A stretch of 64,000 nt of DNA, from assembly GCA_024180945.1 (NCBI GenBank), contig JAKSGN010000041.1, positions 3,162,001 to 3,226,000 of the forward strand, in the 5' to 3' direction. Below are positions 45,179 through 55,838 of this stretch, in pieces. Within the stretch, counting starts at the first letter, position 1. Each line of letters begins with the position of its first letter. Both the position numbers and the translations under genes were made by a program. The DNA comes from Macrophomina tecta (taxonomy: Eukaryota > Ascomycota > Dothideomycetes > Botryosphaeriales > Botryosphaeriaceae). Under the pieces are notes generated by a model. That model was not told where the DNA came from. It searched no databases and saw only the letters and a list, made by a program, of their open reading frames with translations.

Positions 45179-48100
45179 TCACAGCTTGCTCTCCAAATCC
45201 TCAAAATCGCTCAACTCCCTCACCGCGCGCGGTCCCTTGCTGACCTGCAGGCCGGCCTTGAAGTCCCTGACATCCGTAATCTTGACTGCCTCCCTCTTCT
45301 TGGTGGCAGCGGTGCCGGTGGACAACGTGGTGGCGGTCACACTGACTCCCAAGCCCGGTAGCACCGCGCTCATCATCTCCCGGCCCTTTTGCAGAACCTC
45401 CTCGGCCTTCCTGCGCTCAACCTTCAAATCTTCAAGCAGGTGAGCCGACACGGTGGCGAATATAGCCTGAGAGTCGCCCTTGGCGACGTCAACGCCTTGG
45501 AGGCGCTTCGCAAGGCCGGCGGCATCCGCGGCGATGCCTTCGGAGTTGAGGAACTGGGTGACGAGAGTGATAAGGGACGAGACCTTCTGCTCGGGCGAGG
45601 TGCTGTCCTGGACCGCATTGGCGATGGCGGCGGGCGAGGACTGAGCGAGCATGTGCACCGAGATCTTGGCGCGGGTGGAGGAGTGGGGGGAGATGTAGTG
45701 ATGGAAGAAGGAGAGAAGGTCAGACTTAGTGAGCGGGGCGACGTGGGCGACGTCCTGATCAACTATTTGTAGTCAGCATCGGCCAAATCCTACTGCAATT
45801 GAATCCATGTAGAGTTGCCTTACCGAGCTCAAAGTCGAAGCTTTCACTGCAGACGTGCGACCACAGCCTGTTGGTTTCCTGGGTGAGGTTTTTCAACTTT
45901 TCCCTCCGGCGGTTCTGGACGCTCTCCTTGTGCGCTTCAAAATCGTTCTCCGGCATCTCCTCAAGCATCTTGCCGGCATCGAGCAAGAACTGATCAATGC
46001 GCTCCTCCAGATAATCGGGAGATCTCTCACTCTGGATGAGAATACGGTAGCCCATCCAGGTGTTGTTCTGAGTAGTACCGCTGAAAACGACGTATCCGAG
46101 CTGTTCCTTAGTGCGCAGCTGGTTGAATGCAGGCTCATCAGTGATCTGCGCCCACAACAGCAGCTTGGCACGCAGGTCCCGGTTCTGGTTGTCACCAACG
46201 GAGCAAGCATACTCGATACAATGGTTGACATTGGCAGGGTCCTTCAAGGTACGCTCATAGATGTAGTTGCAGCCCTCAGGGAAGATCACGTTCCTACGAA
46301 TGGGCCACTGAGAAGGCGACAGCGGCCGTGCCTTGAGCGTGGATTCAACCATGTCCGTCATTTTGAGCGCGTCCTCCTTGTACAGGTTGCCGTGAGCAAG
46401 GACCTCAATGTGAGTTTGCTTGAGTAGCTGGGGGTAGAAATGACGGATATCTTCCGCAGTAACATGGGGAAGCTCTGCTAGGTAGTCTTCGTTGATCCAA
46501 CCCCTCTCAGCGCTCAGCCAACGAGTGTAGGTGCCGACCTGGTAGTAGGGCTGTTGGTATTCAGTGTTGCGGAACGCCCGAATGAGCCTCTCCTTCACGA
46601 TGCTAAATCGCTCCTCGCGGACCTCCAAGTCGCGCATGGTAGTCAAAACCTTTTCGAGCAAGATCGACATTTTGTCGTTGTAACCACTGACGGAAATGTC
46701 GACACCCAGAGCATTGTTCGAGACACGGTATGCAATGCCCGCAAGTTCAGCATCATAAGAGTACTCTACCAGAGAATCTTCGACCAAGTCTTTGTAGAGA
46801 GATGCCATGACGGCGGCTTGCGGGGTGGATGTGAGAAGCGGGGTTCGTAGCGTAACGTGGACGTTTGCCTTTGGAACCCAGAAACGGTCATCCTTCTTGT
46901 ACCAGAGGCGGACCTTCCCGTCGTTGCGAATCAACTTGGGTGCGATCATTGGTTCATCGACCTCCTTCCTCTCCACCTCGAGTCTGGTAGGAATGAACTC
47001 GTTCTTGTGAGGAAGGTGGAGATCTGCTGGGCGCGCTGACGCAGCGGTCTTTGCGGCCTCTTTAATCTCCGAAAGGAAATCCTGCGGTATCTTCTCGTAC
47101 TTGTACTCCGTACCGTACCACTTCTCTTTCTGATCCCACTCGCCGGGAAACTCCTGGCTGACGATTGTCAGGCGGAAGTTGTCGGGCCTCAAACAAGCGA
47201 GGCCGGCCTTGATAGCATCCGGGTTGAATTTACGGATAAGAGCAGGCCCACTCAAGAGATGGTCGCGCTTGTAGGGTTTTTGCATGATACCGCTGAGAGA
47301 GCTTGCCGTGCTGCTAGCAGGGCTTTTTTGTCTGAAGCGGAAGTCCACCTCACTCATGCGCTTCATCTCGTCGAAGATCCACTCCTTGGGCTCATGCTCA
47401 TTCAGCATCGCAATATACTGGAAGATAGTCTTCACAACTTCCTTGTAATTCTTAAGTCCGTCTTCAGTCAGACGGACAGAGATGCTGAAGAAGGAGGAGC
47501 CAGGGCACAAGGGCACCGGACCAGCACCCAGCCCATTAGCCCAGCCCTTTGCCTTAATGTACGCCAAGATGCTGCCGGGGCCCTCATGACCAATCAAATG
47601 GCTGAGGTAGCGTCCTGGCTGCGACTCGTAAAGTTCCTCCTCATCGCGGTAGGGGAAATAAAGATCAAGGTTCCGCATGTCAAACACTGGCTTCGCGAAA
47701 ACCTGCGAGAGAAGCTCCTTTTCGGTAAAAGGTTGAACGCCATCCCACCTGTTCCGAGGAAGATCCTTGTTCTTGACTTCTGAAAACAGCTCAGATACCC
47801 AGCTCTCCAGCTCGTCAAGGCCCTCCCGCCCCAGGACAACAAGCTTCATGCGGTTGGCCGAGTAGTTTTTCTCGTAGAAATTAATAAACTCATCCCTGAT
47901 CCTGACGCCGCGAGCCAAGGGATCGTCGTGCAGAGTCTTGTAGCTGCCGGTGGAGAAGTGGCAGAAAGGGTGTTTGGGGTTCGACAGGGTCTTGTTGAGC
48001 TGATGTAATCTCCACGTATCGCTCTGCAGGTTCTTCTTGTTCTCCGAGTCCACGGCCTTCAGTTCCCTGTCCAAGGTCTCTTCCAGGAACAGCGGTTCAA

Positions 48101-48685
48101 CGAAGAACTGAGCAAACCTGTCCAAGGCGCCGTAGAGGGGCGAACCGTTCTTGGTGGACAGATCCACCCTGCTGCTTGTTGCCGACGAGTTCTCACTAGC
48201 GGGCGGAGTCTTGGAATTGGCAGCGACTTCGAAGTAGTAATTGGTGGATGTGGATGCGGTAAAAGCGTTGGAATGGCCAGAGTGCGCAGTGAGATACTGG
48301 TTGTACGCGTTTTCCTTGGGGTACTGGAGACGCCACACACATTAGCACCACTCACTCATCGCCCCGAGCGCTCTCCTGCTGCTGTGCCCAGCGCAGCGCG
48401 GGGAAAAGCGCCACAGAGCTTCTCACTGACCTTCTTGGTGCCCATGAACAGGAGATGCTCGACGGCGTGGGCCATGCCGGGCATGTCGTCGGCATCGCTG
48501 AAACTGCCCACATTGACATCCATAGCAGCGCTGACTTTGTCTGTGTCCGGATCGTGGATGAGCAGAGCCTCGAGCTTGTTCGGTAGGCGGATTACGCGAT
48601 AGGTGCGGTCGTCGAGGGCCGGGCGCTCCATGTTCTCGGTCAAGCGCTCAGGCACGGCCTCGCGGTTGTTGACCAGCTCAGCCAT
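45179..48685 (-). CDS. STE23: Insulin-degrading enzyme / Ste23-type M16A metalloprotease
   Basis: A zinc metalloprotease of about 1112 residues that degrades peptides inside a closed chamber. The yeast relative also matures a-factor. Exons on the minus strand: 48685-48431, 48323-45824 and 45762-45179, with introns of 107 and 61 bp. The inverted zinc motif His-Ala-Val-Glu-His is at 73-77, with the third zinc ligand in the Arg-Glu-Leu-Lys-Ala-Val-Asp-Ser-Glu segment downstream. The first splice restores Gly-Thr-Lys-Lys-Tyr-Pro-Lys-Glu-Asn, conserved in the family. The protein ends Glu-Ser-Lys-Leu, a canonical peroxisomal PTS1 (SKL). The frame is open upstream to an ATG at 48937, adding 84 Arg-rich residues that could be a mitochondrial presequence. 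The shorter start was chosen by family similarity. Confidence 0.9.
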
Positions 48686-49323
48686 GGTGGTAGCGTACGG
48701 GCGGCGGTGGAGGAGCGAGGCGGACGATCGCGATGGCGGAGGGCGCGGGAAAGGGTTGGGGTGGCAATTTGTCTGAAGCACGTCAGGCCTTAGCGGCAGC
48801 GGTGGGATTGTGAGGGCAAGGCCGCGGGCGGACGGGCTTCGTAGACAGTGGATCGGGAGGCGCTCGTTTGTTCGGCGTGCTAGGCGGTAGGCATGCTCCA
48901 GGCGGTGCGGTCGCTGGCGGAGCAGGGAGAATGGCATACGCGAGCCCGTGCCTGCCTGCTGGGGACAATACTAACGACGTGTGCTCTTTGAGACGCCGTT
49001 TGGGCGCGGGCGGAAGTATGCGGCGCCGGAATCTGGGCCTTACGTCGACAATTGGCTCGGTGCTGGGCAGGAATGCTGAGGAAGACTATCCATCAAGGTG
49101 CCGGCCAGTGTTTGGAAGAGAGCGAGCTGGCGAATGGGTGTCAGCACCCGCCCACCCGCGCCTGCCGTGACGCCGCCCCGGGCTGTCTCGTACCAACCTA
49201 CCCGGCGATCCGCCGATCCGCCACGCGCCACATCCACCTCTCGCCCATCGCCTGCTCCCGCCCGCTCTCCTCGCGCGTCGCGTTGTCATCTGCTCTGCGT
49301 GCCCCGCCGCCAGGCCAAACGAG
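48686..49323. promoter_or_regulatory. Divergent promoter region, protease / EthD gene
   Basis: 638 bp separate the two divergent ATGs. The half next to the protease is open in its frame up to 48937, so part may be coding in a longer isoform. No TATA-like box stands out. Confidence 0.4.
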
Positions 49324-49812
49324 ATGGTGCTCGAAGCTGGCTACCCCAAAACCACCGGGTTCCGCAAGGTCACCAAGGCCACCATCATGGTCAAGAAGAA
49401 AGACGGCATCTCCGACCGGGCCTTCGTCGACCATTACACCAGGCACCACGCCGAGATGGCTGCCCCGGTTCTCTTGAAGCACAAAATCATCTCATACTCG
49501 CTGGTACGTCACTGCGTCTGTGCATAGCCCCTCCACTCACCCCTCACCGCCCAGACCTTCCACCTCCAGCATGACCGCACCGTCACCCAGGACATCATGA
49601 AGGGAAACGCCAAGCTGCTGGACTACGACGCCATCTGCACCTTTGTGTTTCCCGACTACCTGAGCTTTGCCAAGTTTCTCTACGACCGGGAATCACACGC
49701 CCTGTCGTCCGACCACGACAACTTCATGGACGAGAGCCAGATGAAAATGATGGTCGGCGACGAGTACATGGTCATTGAGAATGGCGAGAAGATCGAGAAA
49801 GCCGACGCATAG
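49324..49812 (+). CDS. EthD-domain protein (dimeric alpha+beta barrel)
   Basis: A small protein of 145 residues in two exons (49324-49503 and 49555-49812, intron 51 bp, phase 0). The domain starts with Lys-Ala-Thr-Ile-Met-Val-Lys-Lys-Lys-Asp-Gly near residue 18, followed by Phe-Val-Asp-His-Tyr-x-x-x-His, the EthD hallmark at about 34-42. It ends with the Asp-Glu-x-x-Met-Val-Ile-Glu-Asn strand. Such proteins form ferredoxin-like dimers. Some assist ring-ether or quinone degradation or act as polyketide decarboxylases, but the role here is open. The ends of this gene and the acyl-CoA dehydrogenase gene converge 223 bp apart. Confidence 0.8.
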
Positions 49813-50035
49813 CGCCGCTATGACTATTGCATTCCGCCCAAGGCTCTCCTGTGGATTCCACCACTCTAGTTTCTCTTAACTTGCTGCCCATGTCGCAGAT
49901 CGGTTGACATATTCTCCTTTCCAACTTGAAGCTCTTGGAGCCGCTGTAGCAAACACCTTGCTCGATTCACCACGCCCGCTATTCTGCCAAGCCCAGCCCG
50001 TCGGCCTTTCAGCAACGGCTCCTCGAGAATCCCCT

Positions 50036-51397
50036 TCAGAGCTTCCAGCCTTTCTTTTTGGCTATTGCGGTCTCTTGCCTCACGGCCAGATCAGCTAGAA
50101 TTTCCTCGCTCCCGCCTCCTACGACCGCATGTCAGAATCACAGCTCACAGAGGTGTCGGGACGACTCACCAACTACCATCATTCTGAGGTCCCTGCTGAT
50201 CTGTTCCACTGTTGCACCCACCCCGCCTTTCTGGTATCCAGCTCCGCCAAACACCTGCTGCGCTTCTCTATTCGCCATCTCCAGGAGCCTTCCGCCTTGG
50301 ACTTTGGCCAATGCAATCTTTCCCGCAATCTCCGGATCATCGAACTTCTTCTCCGAATTCTGAATGTGGTAGGCCAGTTGCTCCAGCCACGCCCAATGGC
50401 TCTCGATCTCCTGAGCTATGTTCGCAATCTTGTGTCGGATGATCTGATGGCTGATGAGCGGTTTGCCGAACGTTTGGCGCTTGTGTGCGTACGCCAGAGC
50501 GTGCGACATGCAAGTCCTGGCTTTCCTGTTGCATCCGACCGCCATGATGTATCTCTCTTTGTTAAAGTTTGTCATGATGATTTTGAAACCATGATTCTCG
50601 TGACCGATTAGGTTCTCAACGGGCACCTTGACGTTGTCCAATTCAACCCATGAGGCTCCTCCAGCCTTTTGACCGCTGTTCTCAATCCTTCGCCATGAGA
50701 AGCCCGGCGAGTCGGTGGGGATAACCAGCACAGAAATGCCTCGCATGCCTGATCCTCCGGTTCGCACGGCAGTCGTCATGTGCGTTGCCCACGGCGCGCC
50801 CGTGATCCATTTCTTGTAACCATTGACGAGGTAAAACTTCCCGTCGGGAGTCTTCTCCGCCGTAGTTTGGATGTTGCTTACGTCGGAGCCACCTGAGGGC
50901 TCAGTGACACCAAGGCAAAACGATGTCGTCCAGTCAAAGAGACCCGGCAGCCATCTGCGTTTCTGCTCCTCGGTGCCCCAGTTAATAACCGGCGGGGTCC
51001 CGATAACGGATGCACCTGCCAACGCAATTCCCACGCCGCCCTCAATGCGCGAACTTTCGTCCGTCATGACCAGCAAGTGGAAAGTGTCGAGCTCTCCGAC
51101 CGGTATCCCCGCCGGACCGGGGATGTGTGCTGGCCGGTATTCAGCTGGCACGTCAGCGAATGGAATGCCCGACGCCACGTGTTCGCGGGCGACGTCGCGG
51201 GGCGCTTCGCCTGCAGCCTCCCAATCTAGCGAGTAGGGCAGGATCTTCTCGTCGTAATAGGCGCGCAGATAGTCGCGCAGTCGGCGGTGTGAGTCCTTGT
51301 AGTAGGGTGACTTTAGCGAGTGGTGCCATGCCGGTTCGCTCCACGGCGTGAGGCTGGACTTAGTGGGGATTGTGACGGTATCTTTTTCTTTGGCCAT
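50036..51397 (-). CDS. Acyl-CoA dehydrogenase
   Basis: An FAD enzyme of 436 residues introducing an alpha-beta double bond into an acyl-CoA. Exons 51397-50170 and 50118-50036 with a 51 bp intron. Signature 1 is Cys-Leu-Gly-Val-Thr-Glu-Pro-Ser-Gly-Gly-Ser-Asp (161-172). Signature 2 is Gln-Val-Phe-Gly-Gly-Ala-Gly-Tyr (381-388) followed by Arg402-Asp403. The glutamate that is the catalytic base in MCAD is replaced by Gly411 (Val-Val-Gly-Gly-Gly-Ser-Glu-Glu). Glu281 in Asn-Lys-Glu-Arg-Tyr stands at the isovaleryl-CoA dehydrogenase catalytic position. The C-terminus Gly-Trp-Lys-Leu is not a standard PTS1. Without the second exon the conserved Gly-Gly-Ser-Glu-Glu end would be lost. The substrate is not predictable. 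Confidence 0.87.
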
Positions 51398-53261
51398 TGT
51401 TGTTGCGGAGCTCTCTTCAGCACGTCGCTTTGGTGTTTACCTGTGCTGTGAGGGGCTCAGAAAGGTCCTCGGATGTTACCCGATGCACCCCTCATTGCCG
51501 CGGCCCCGGCACGTTCTGGGCGAGTGCGCCCTTATGCTTCGAATTAACTTTCACCACGACTGCGCTCACGCTGTACACGAATACTAATACGAAACTGAGA
51601 AAGGCCATCCTTACATTTTGATTCGGCTCGAAGCGGTGGTATCGCGACCGCGTCGCATTCCATCTAGGGCCAGTAAACCTCACAAGTATCTCGCGACATA
51701 AGTCCTTCGGTTATGCACAAGCGCCCTTCGTTCGACCCGGCCTGGTTCCATCAAGATTCACGTTTCACAGAGTTGCTTCAGTTTCACAGAATGCTTTGTT
51801 GCTGCTCGTCCCAGAAGCAATGACTGAAACCGGTCGCCTTTACCTTCGATCAGCCCAATCGAGAGGTACCTCTCAGCGCTATCACATGCTCTGACGGGTT
51901 CCCTCTTTACCTTCGCCTGCTTATCGATTGGTAATCAAAACGTAACTTGTCAGAAGATATACCGGCGGAGAAAAGAACCCCGGCAGCTGACGGCAGACAT
52001 TAGACTCCCATCCTCGTGTTCTCCTGGAATAGGACAACTCGTCCAGCTCACAACCTTGTATGTACGACGAAAGATTCTACATGGTCTGAAGAAGCTGCCT
52101 GCAGAACTCTCTGTGGGTCTCTAGCTTCAATGGCGCTGTCGGCCAGAGCCGGTGGCTGAGACAAAAAGCGGGGATGCTACTCGAAAGCTGTGCAACAGCC
52201 TAGCAAGTCAAAGTGCTCACACCTTGTCAGCAGATCCTGCCATCGGAAACCAAAAGAACACCCTATTGGATGTCTAACGTCAGCTGCTCAAACTGGAGCC
52301 TACCCATCTTTTGCCAACACGCTCACCTCCAGGATTCCCGTGGCGGGCGTAACGGAAACAACTGACGCCTGTGGCGTCTGCAGCTCGCCCTGCTATTTCA
52401 TACTGGCCATGTATGCTGACCTACATGGTTTTGCTAGCATGCAGATCTTGCTCTCCTTTTTTGGACAGTGTCGGTGCTGATGGAGTCTGACTTTTGCTAG
52501 TCAATATTTCATCTGATGCTCCTAGCACATTGCCAGACCCTCTTTCCTTTTTCTAGTTGCCGACAGAGCTTTCGAACGTATTACGGTGGGCCAAGCATGG
52601 GAGTTTCCTCAATCGCCATTCTCCTGGTGGCCAGTTATTACGGCCCACTAAGCTTCTCCCAGAAGCTCTGCTGTCTTTCTTCCTGTCTGGCACGAGATCT
52701 TCAGAATGGGAAAACCCACTTGGTTTCATCTTATGATAAGTCCCAGAGACAAGGTAAGGGACCTTGACTCATGATTACAACACCTTTCTTTATCTGCTCG
52801 GTTTGTCTACTCCGGAACAACAAAAGCAATGCTGGGTGCACATCATCGATGGATAGTATATCCGAGAGGGCATGGGTCCCTTTTGGATTCATTTGATGGA
52901 TGCTGGGGGCGTTACTAAAAAAGAAAGATGATCTCCATACTTCAAAGAAGTCACGCTAACCCGCGTCACCGGGGCCCGTCTCTCATGTCACCTCTCACAT
53001 TTCCACAACCCTTTTCTATCACGACATACCTCACTCACTCTTGTAAAGCCATCAATTAGCCCTAAAGTCTGCTGTGCTCGCTGTCCAGAGAGAGTTAAAG
53101 CAAGACACCAGTGTTGCAAAAATGGCGGCCCATAATGCATGTCAAACCATTCGGAACCCCACTTTATAGGCCGCACCAGGCTTCAATGTATTTTCCACCA
53201 GCTAGCCATATCATCCTTAATCACGTGCCTCTAAAATATTCTCACAATCAGTCCGTTTCCG

Positions 53262-53333
53262 ATGCACCATGACACTCGAATCCTGCTCAACAAATGCATG
53301 CACCATAACACTCGCATCCTGCTCAACAAATGC
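53262..53333. repeat. Two tandem 36 bp units
   Basis: Units 53262-53297 and 53298-53333 differ at two positions. They read through common words such as atgcaccat and atcctgctcaacaaatgc. Confidence 0.8.
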
Positions 53334-53956
53334 ACAGTCATCTTCGACGTGTTCCCTTAAGTCTCGTGCTATCTCTAATTTCAGCCGCCTGAAGTAACCA
53401 AGACTGAGTATTAGTCGTGCCCACTGCCGATCACTGGCACAGCACATATGGCCGCCCTTCAGGGAATTATGGCGGCAGGTTCTAGCAGCCTATTCCACGT
53501 TGTGGAGCTCGTGAAAGGTTCCGTTACCCACCACTTTAATAGACACAACGCCACCGGAGAAGTAAGACTCAGGCAAGACTTCCATGCGTCATTGATGATG
53601 GAACAAACAACAACCCATTCGCTAGTTGTGCGTCAAGCACATGCCCCTATACATTGGCTGGAGTCTGTTCCAAACACGGGTCTGTCAACACCCGACCTAT
53701 CGACGGCCCATATGATCACACCCTGGGGTCGCAAAGACACCTTTTGCTCTTCGGCTGACACTGCGGTCAGCTCGTTGAGCCGAGTCGCCAACCAAAAGTC
53801 TTTCTTACACGCGGCCACCTGCTTCCCCTCATTCTACGTATCTAATTACGTTCTTACTCATACTATGTAGTCTTCCCTGTAAACCACAATTAAGCTTCTC
53901 GGATAGAATCAGGGCCAGGGCGTCAATTCCCTGTCTGCTCCCGTTACTTCCCTACA

Positions 53957-53962
53957 TATATA
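53957..53962 (+). promoter_or_regulatory. TATA-like box of the GH5 gene
   Basis: TATATA lies 74 bp before the ATG and is followed by a pyrimidine-rich leader (ctttttcctctctctactc), a common fungal core-promoter arrangement. Confidence 0.4.
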
Positions 53963-54030
53963 CCTTTTTCCTCTCTCTACTCTCCTCTTCATTCTCAAAG
54001 TGTCCCATCCGTTGCCCCCTTCCAGCAAAG

Positions 54031-55838
54031 ATGTCTACATTTTCTACCCTCCCGTCCGCCCTCCTCCTCCTTTCCCTTCTTCCACTCCTCACGTGCGCCT
54101 GGCTACCCACCAGTTGCCCGTCTGGCATCTCCCTCTCAGCCTTTCGCACAAGTCCTACCAATAAAATCCGTGGCGTCAACCTCGGCTCGCAGTTCGTCAT
54201 CGAGCCGTGGATGGTGCGCCACGAGTGGGCCGCAATGGGCTGCGGCGACGCTGAGGCCGAGTTCCAGTGCATCAAGAACCAGTACGGCGGCGACATCGCG
54301 CGGGCCAGCCAGGTGTGGAAGAAGCACTGGGCCACGTGGATCAACGGAACGGACCTGGACCAGATGGTGCAGATGGGGTTGAACACGATCAGGGTCAGTT
54401 CTCCGTTCGGTCCCGTCTTTTGCTCTAGGAATTCCCCGATTGAGAGTTCTTCGGAATGAAATAAGGTTGTGATGTCGTGCAGGAGTTATGGCGGGGGCGG
54501 ATGGTCCCGGGACGAAATACTGGCCTTTGCTGATGCTCGGGTTTTTGTGGGGTGATAGATTCCGGTTGGTTGGTGGATGAAGGAGGATCTGGTGAGGAGT
54601 GGGGAGTACTTCCCCAAAGGCGGGTTCGCGTACCTGCAGAGCTTGTGCGAGCATGCTGCAAGTAATGGCATGTATGTCATTATCGGTCAGTGCCCGGATT
54701 GGCACCAATTGGCTTTTACATTTGGCTTCGTTCCATGCTAACCGAGAAGCCTGTGGTGTCAGATATGCACGGGGCCCCCGGCACCCAGAATGCTCAGCAG
54801 CCGTTCACGGGAAATGTAATTGCTCTCAAACGAGCGGCCTCAACCGCAACCATATAGAGCATACTGACCAGAATCCTTCCCTCACCCAGTACTCTGACGC
54901 CACCTACTTCTACCAATCGGACTACCAATCCGCCCGCGCCTACGTTCGTACCGTCCCCTACCCTCCACACACGCCCACTAACCTCCCCTCTGCAGGACTT
55001 CCTCGTCTTCCTCACCCACGCCATCCATACGCACCCCTCCTTCCGCACCGTCGGCGCCCTCGGCCTCCTCAACGAGCCCGTCTTCAACAATCCTCTCTCC
55101 GCCAACAGCCAGTGGACCGTCTCGCACTTCTACCCCTCCGCCATCGCCGCCATCCGCGCCGCCGAAGCTGCGCTCGGCGTGCGCCCTCCCGCCGCCCTCA
55201 CCCTCACCGTCATGGACGACCTCTGGCTCGACCTGTCCGGCCAGTCTGACCCGGCCGCGCACCTGACAGATGCGCAGCGGCGAGGCGTGCTGTGGGACGA
55301 CCACAACTACCAAAGCTCGCCCGTCGCGAATATGACGCCCGAGGAGGCGGTCGCCTATGCGTGTGGGGATGATCGAAGGACGGGGCGGCAGCCGGGGGAA
55401 GTGAAGTTTGTGGGGGAGTGGTCGATGGCGGTGCAGCAGTGAGTAGTGTTAATACCGTTTTGGTGTGCTTTTTGAAGGGGAGGGGCTGATGAATCGTGCG
55501 TTTTTCTCCCTTTAGGAAGGGCGAAGGCTTCACGCCCGAGACGGACTACAAGGCGTTTTGGAACCAATACTTCGCGGCGCTGCAGTGGAATTATGAGAGG
55601 ACCAGGGGCTGGGTTTGGTGGACTTGGAAGGCTGAGGGAGCGCCGAGGCTGCAGAATTGGCTGCAGTGGAGCTATAAGGGTGAGTTTGTCTTTCTTCGCC
55701 TTTTTCCTATTTGCGGACGTTGAAGCAGAAGGAAGTGGTGATGTGCTGCTAACAGTTACGTCAGGCTTAGTCGAGAATGGGATTGTGAGTAAAGATTTGA
55801 ATTCGCAATTGGCCTTGAATCCTTGCACTGGACACTGA
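54031..55838 (+). CDS. Secreted GH5 beta-glucanase (endo-beta-1,6-glucanase-like)
   Basis: Seven exons: 54031-54393, 54559-54685, 54763-54815, 54890-54943, 54996-55438, 55516-55679 and 55765-55838. The total of 1278 nt gives 425 residues in a single frame. Residues 1-23 are a signal peptide (Leu-rich core, Thr-Cys-Ala cleavage area). Landmarks are Gly-Val-Asn-Leu-Gly-Ser near 49-54, Asp-Met-His-Gly-Ala-Pro-Gly (start of exon 3), Leu-Leu-Asn-Glu-Pro with acid/base Glu226, and Phe-Val-Gly-Glu-Trp-Ser with nucleophile Glu340. A Trp-rich segment (Trp-Val-Trp-Trp-Thr-Trp-Lys) follows. These place it in GH5 with fungal exo-1,3- and endo-1,6-glucanases; the closest resemblance in my view is the 1,6 type. 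Expected role: cell-wall or exogenous beta-glucan breakdown. Intron 1 (165 bp) is longer than the others. Confidence 0.85.

Larger units (their letters stand above)
51398..54030. other. Long intergenic region upstream of the GH5 gene
   Basis: About 2.6 kb without a supported gene. Contains a two-unit 36 bp tandem repeat (53262-53333) and, near the downstream gene, a TATATA box. A 140-codon frame at 53448-53870 has no recognisable domain and is not called. Confidence 0.55.

Noticed and set aside
53262..53333. Possible repeat array (CRISPR-like)
   Set aside because: Only two directly adjacent units without spacers, in a eukaryotic genome; a simple tandem duplication.
53448..53870. 140-codon plus-strand frame in the long intergenic region
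   Set aside because: No domain, ordinary composition, no supporting context.
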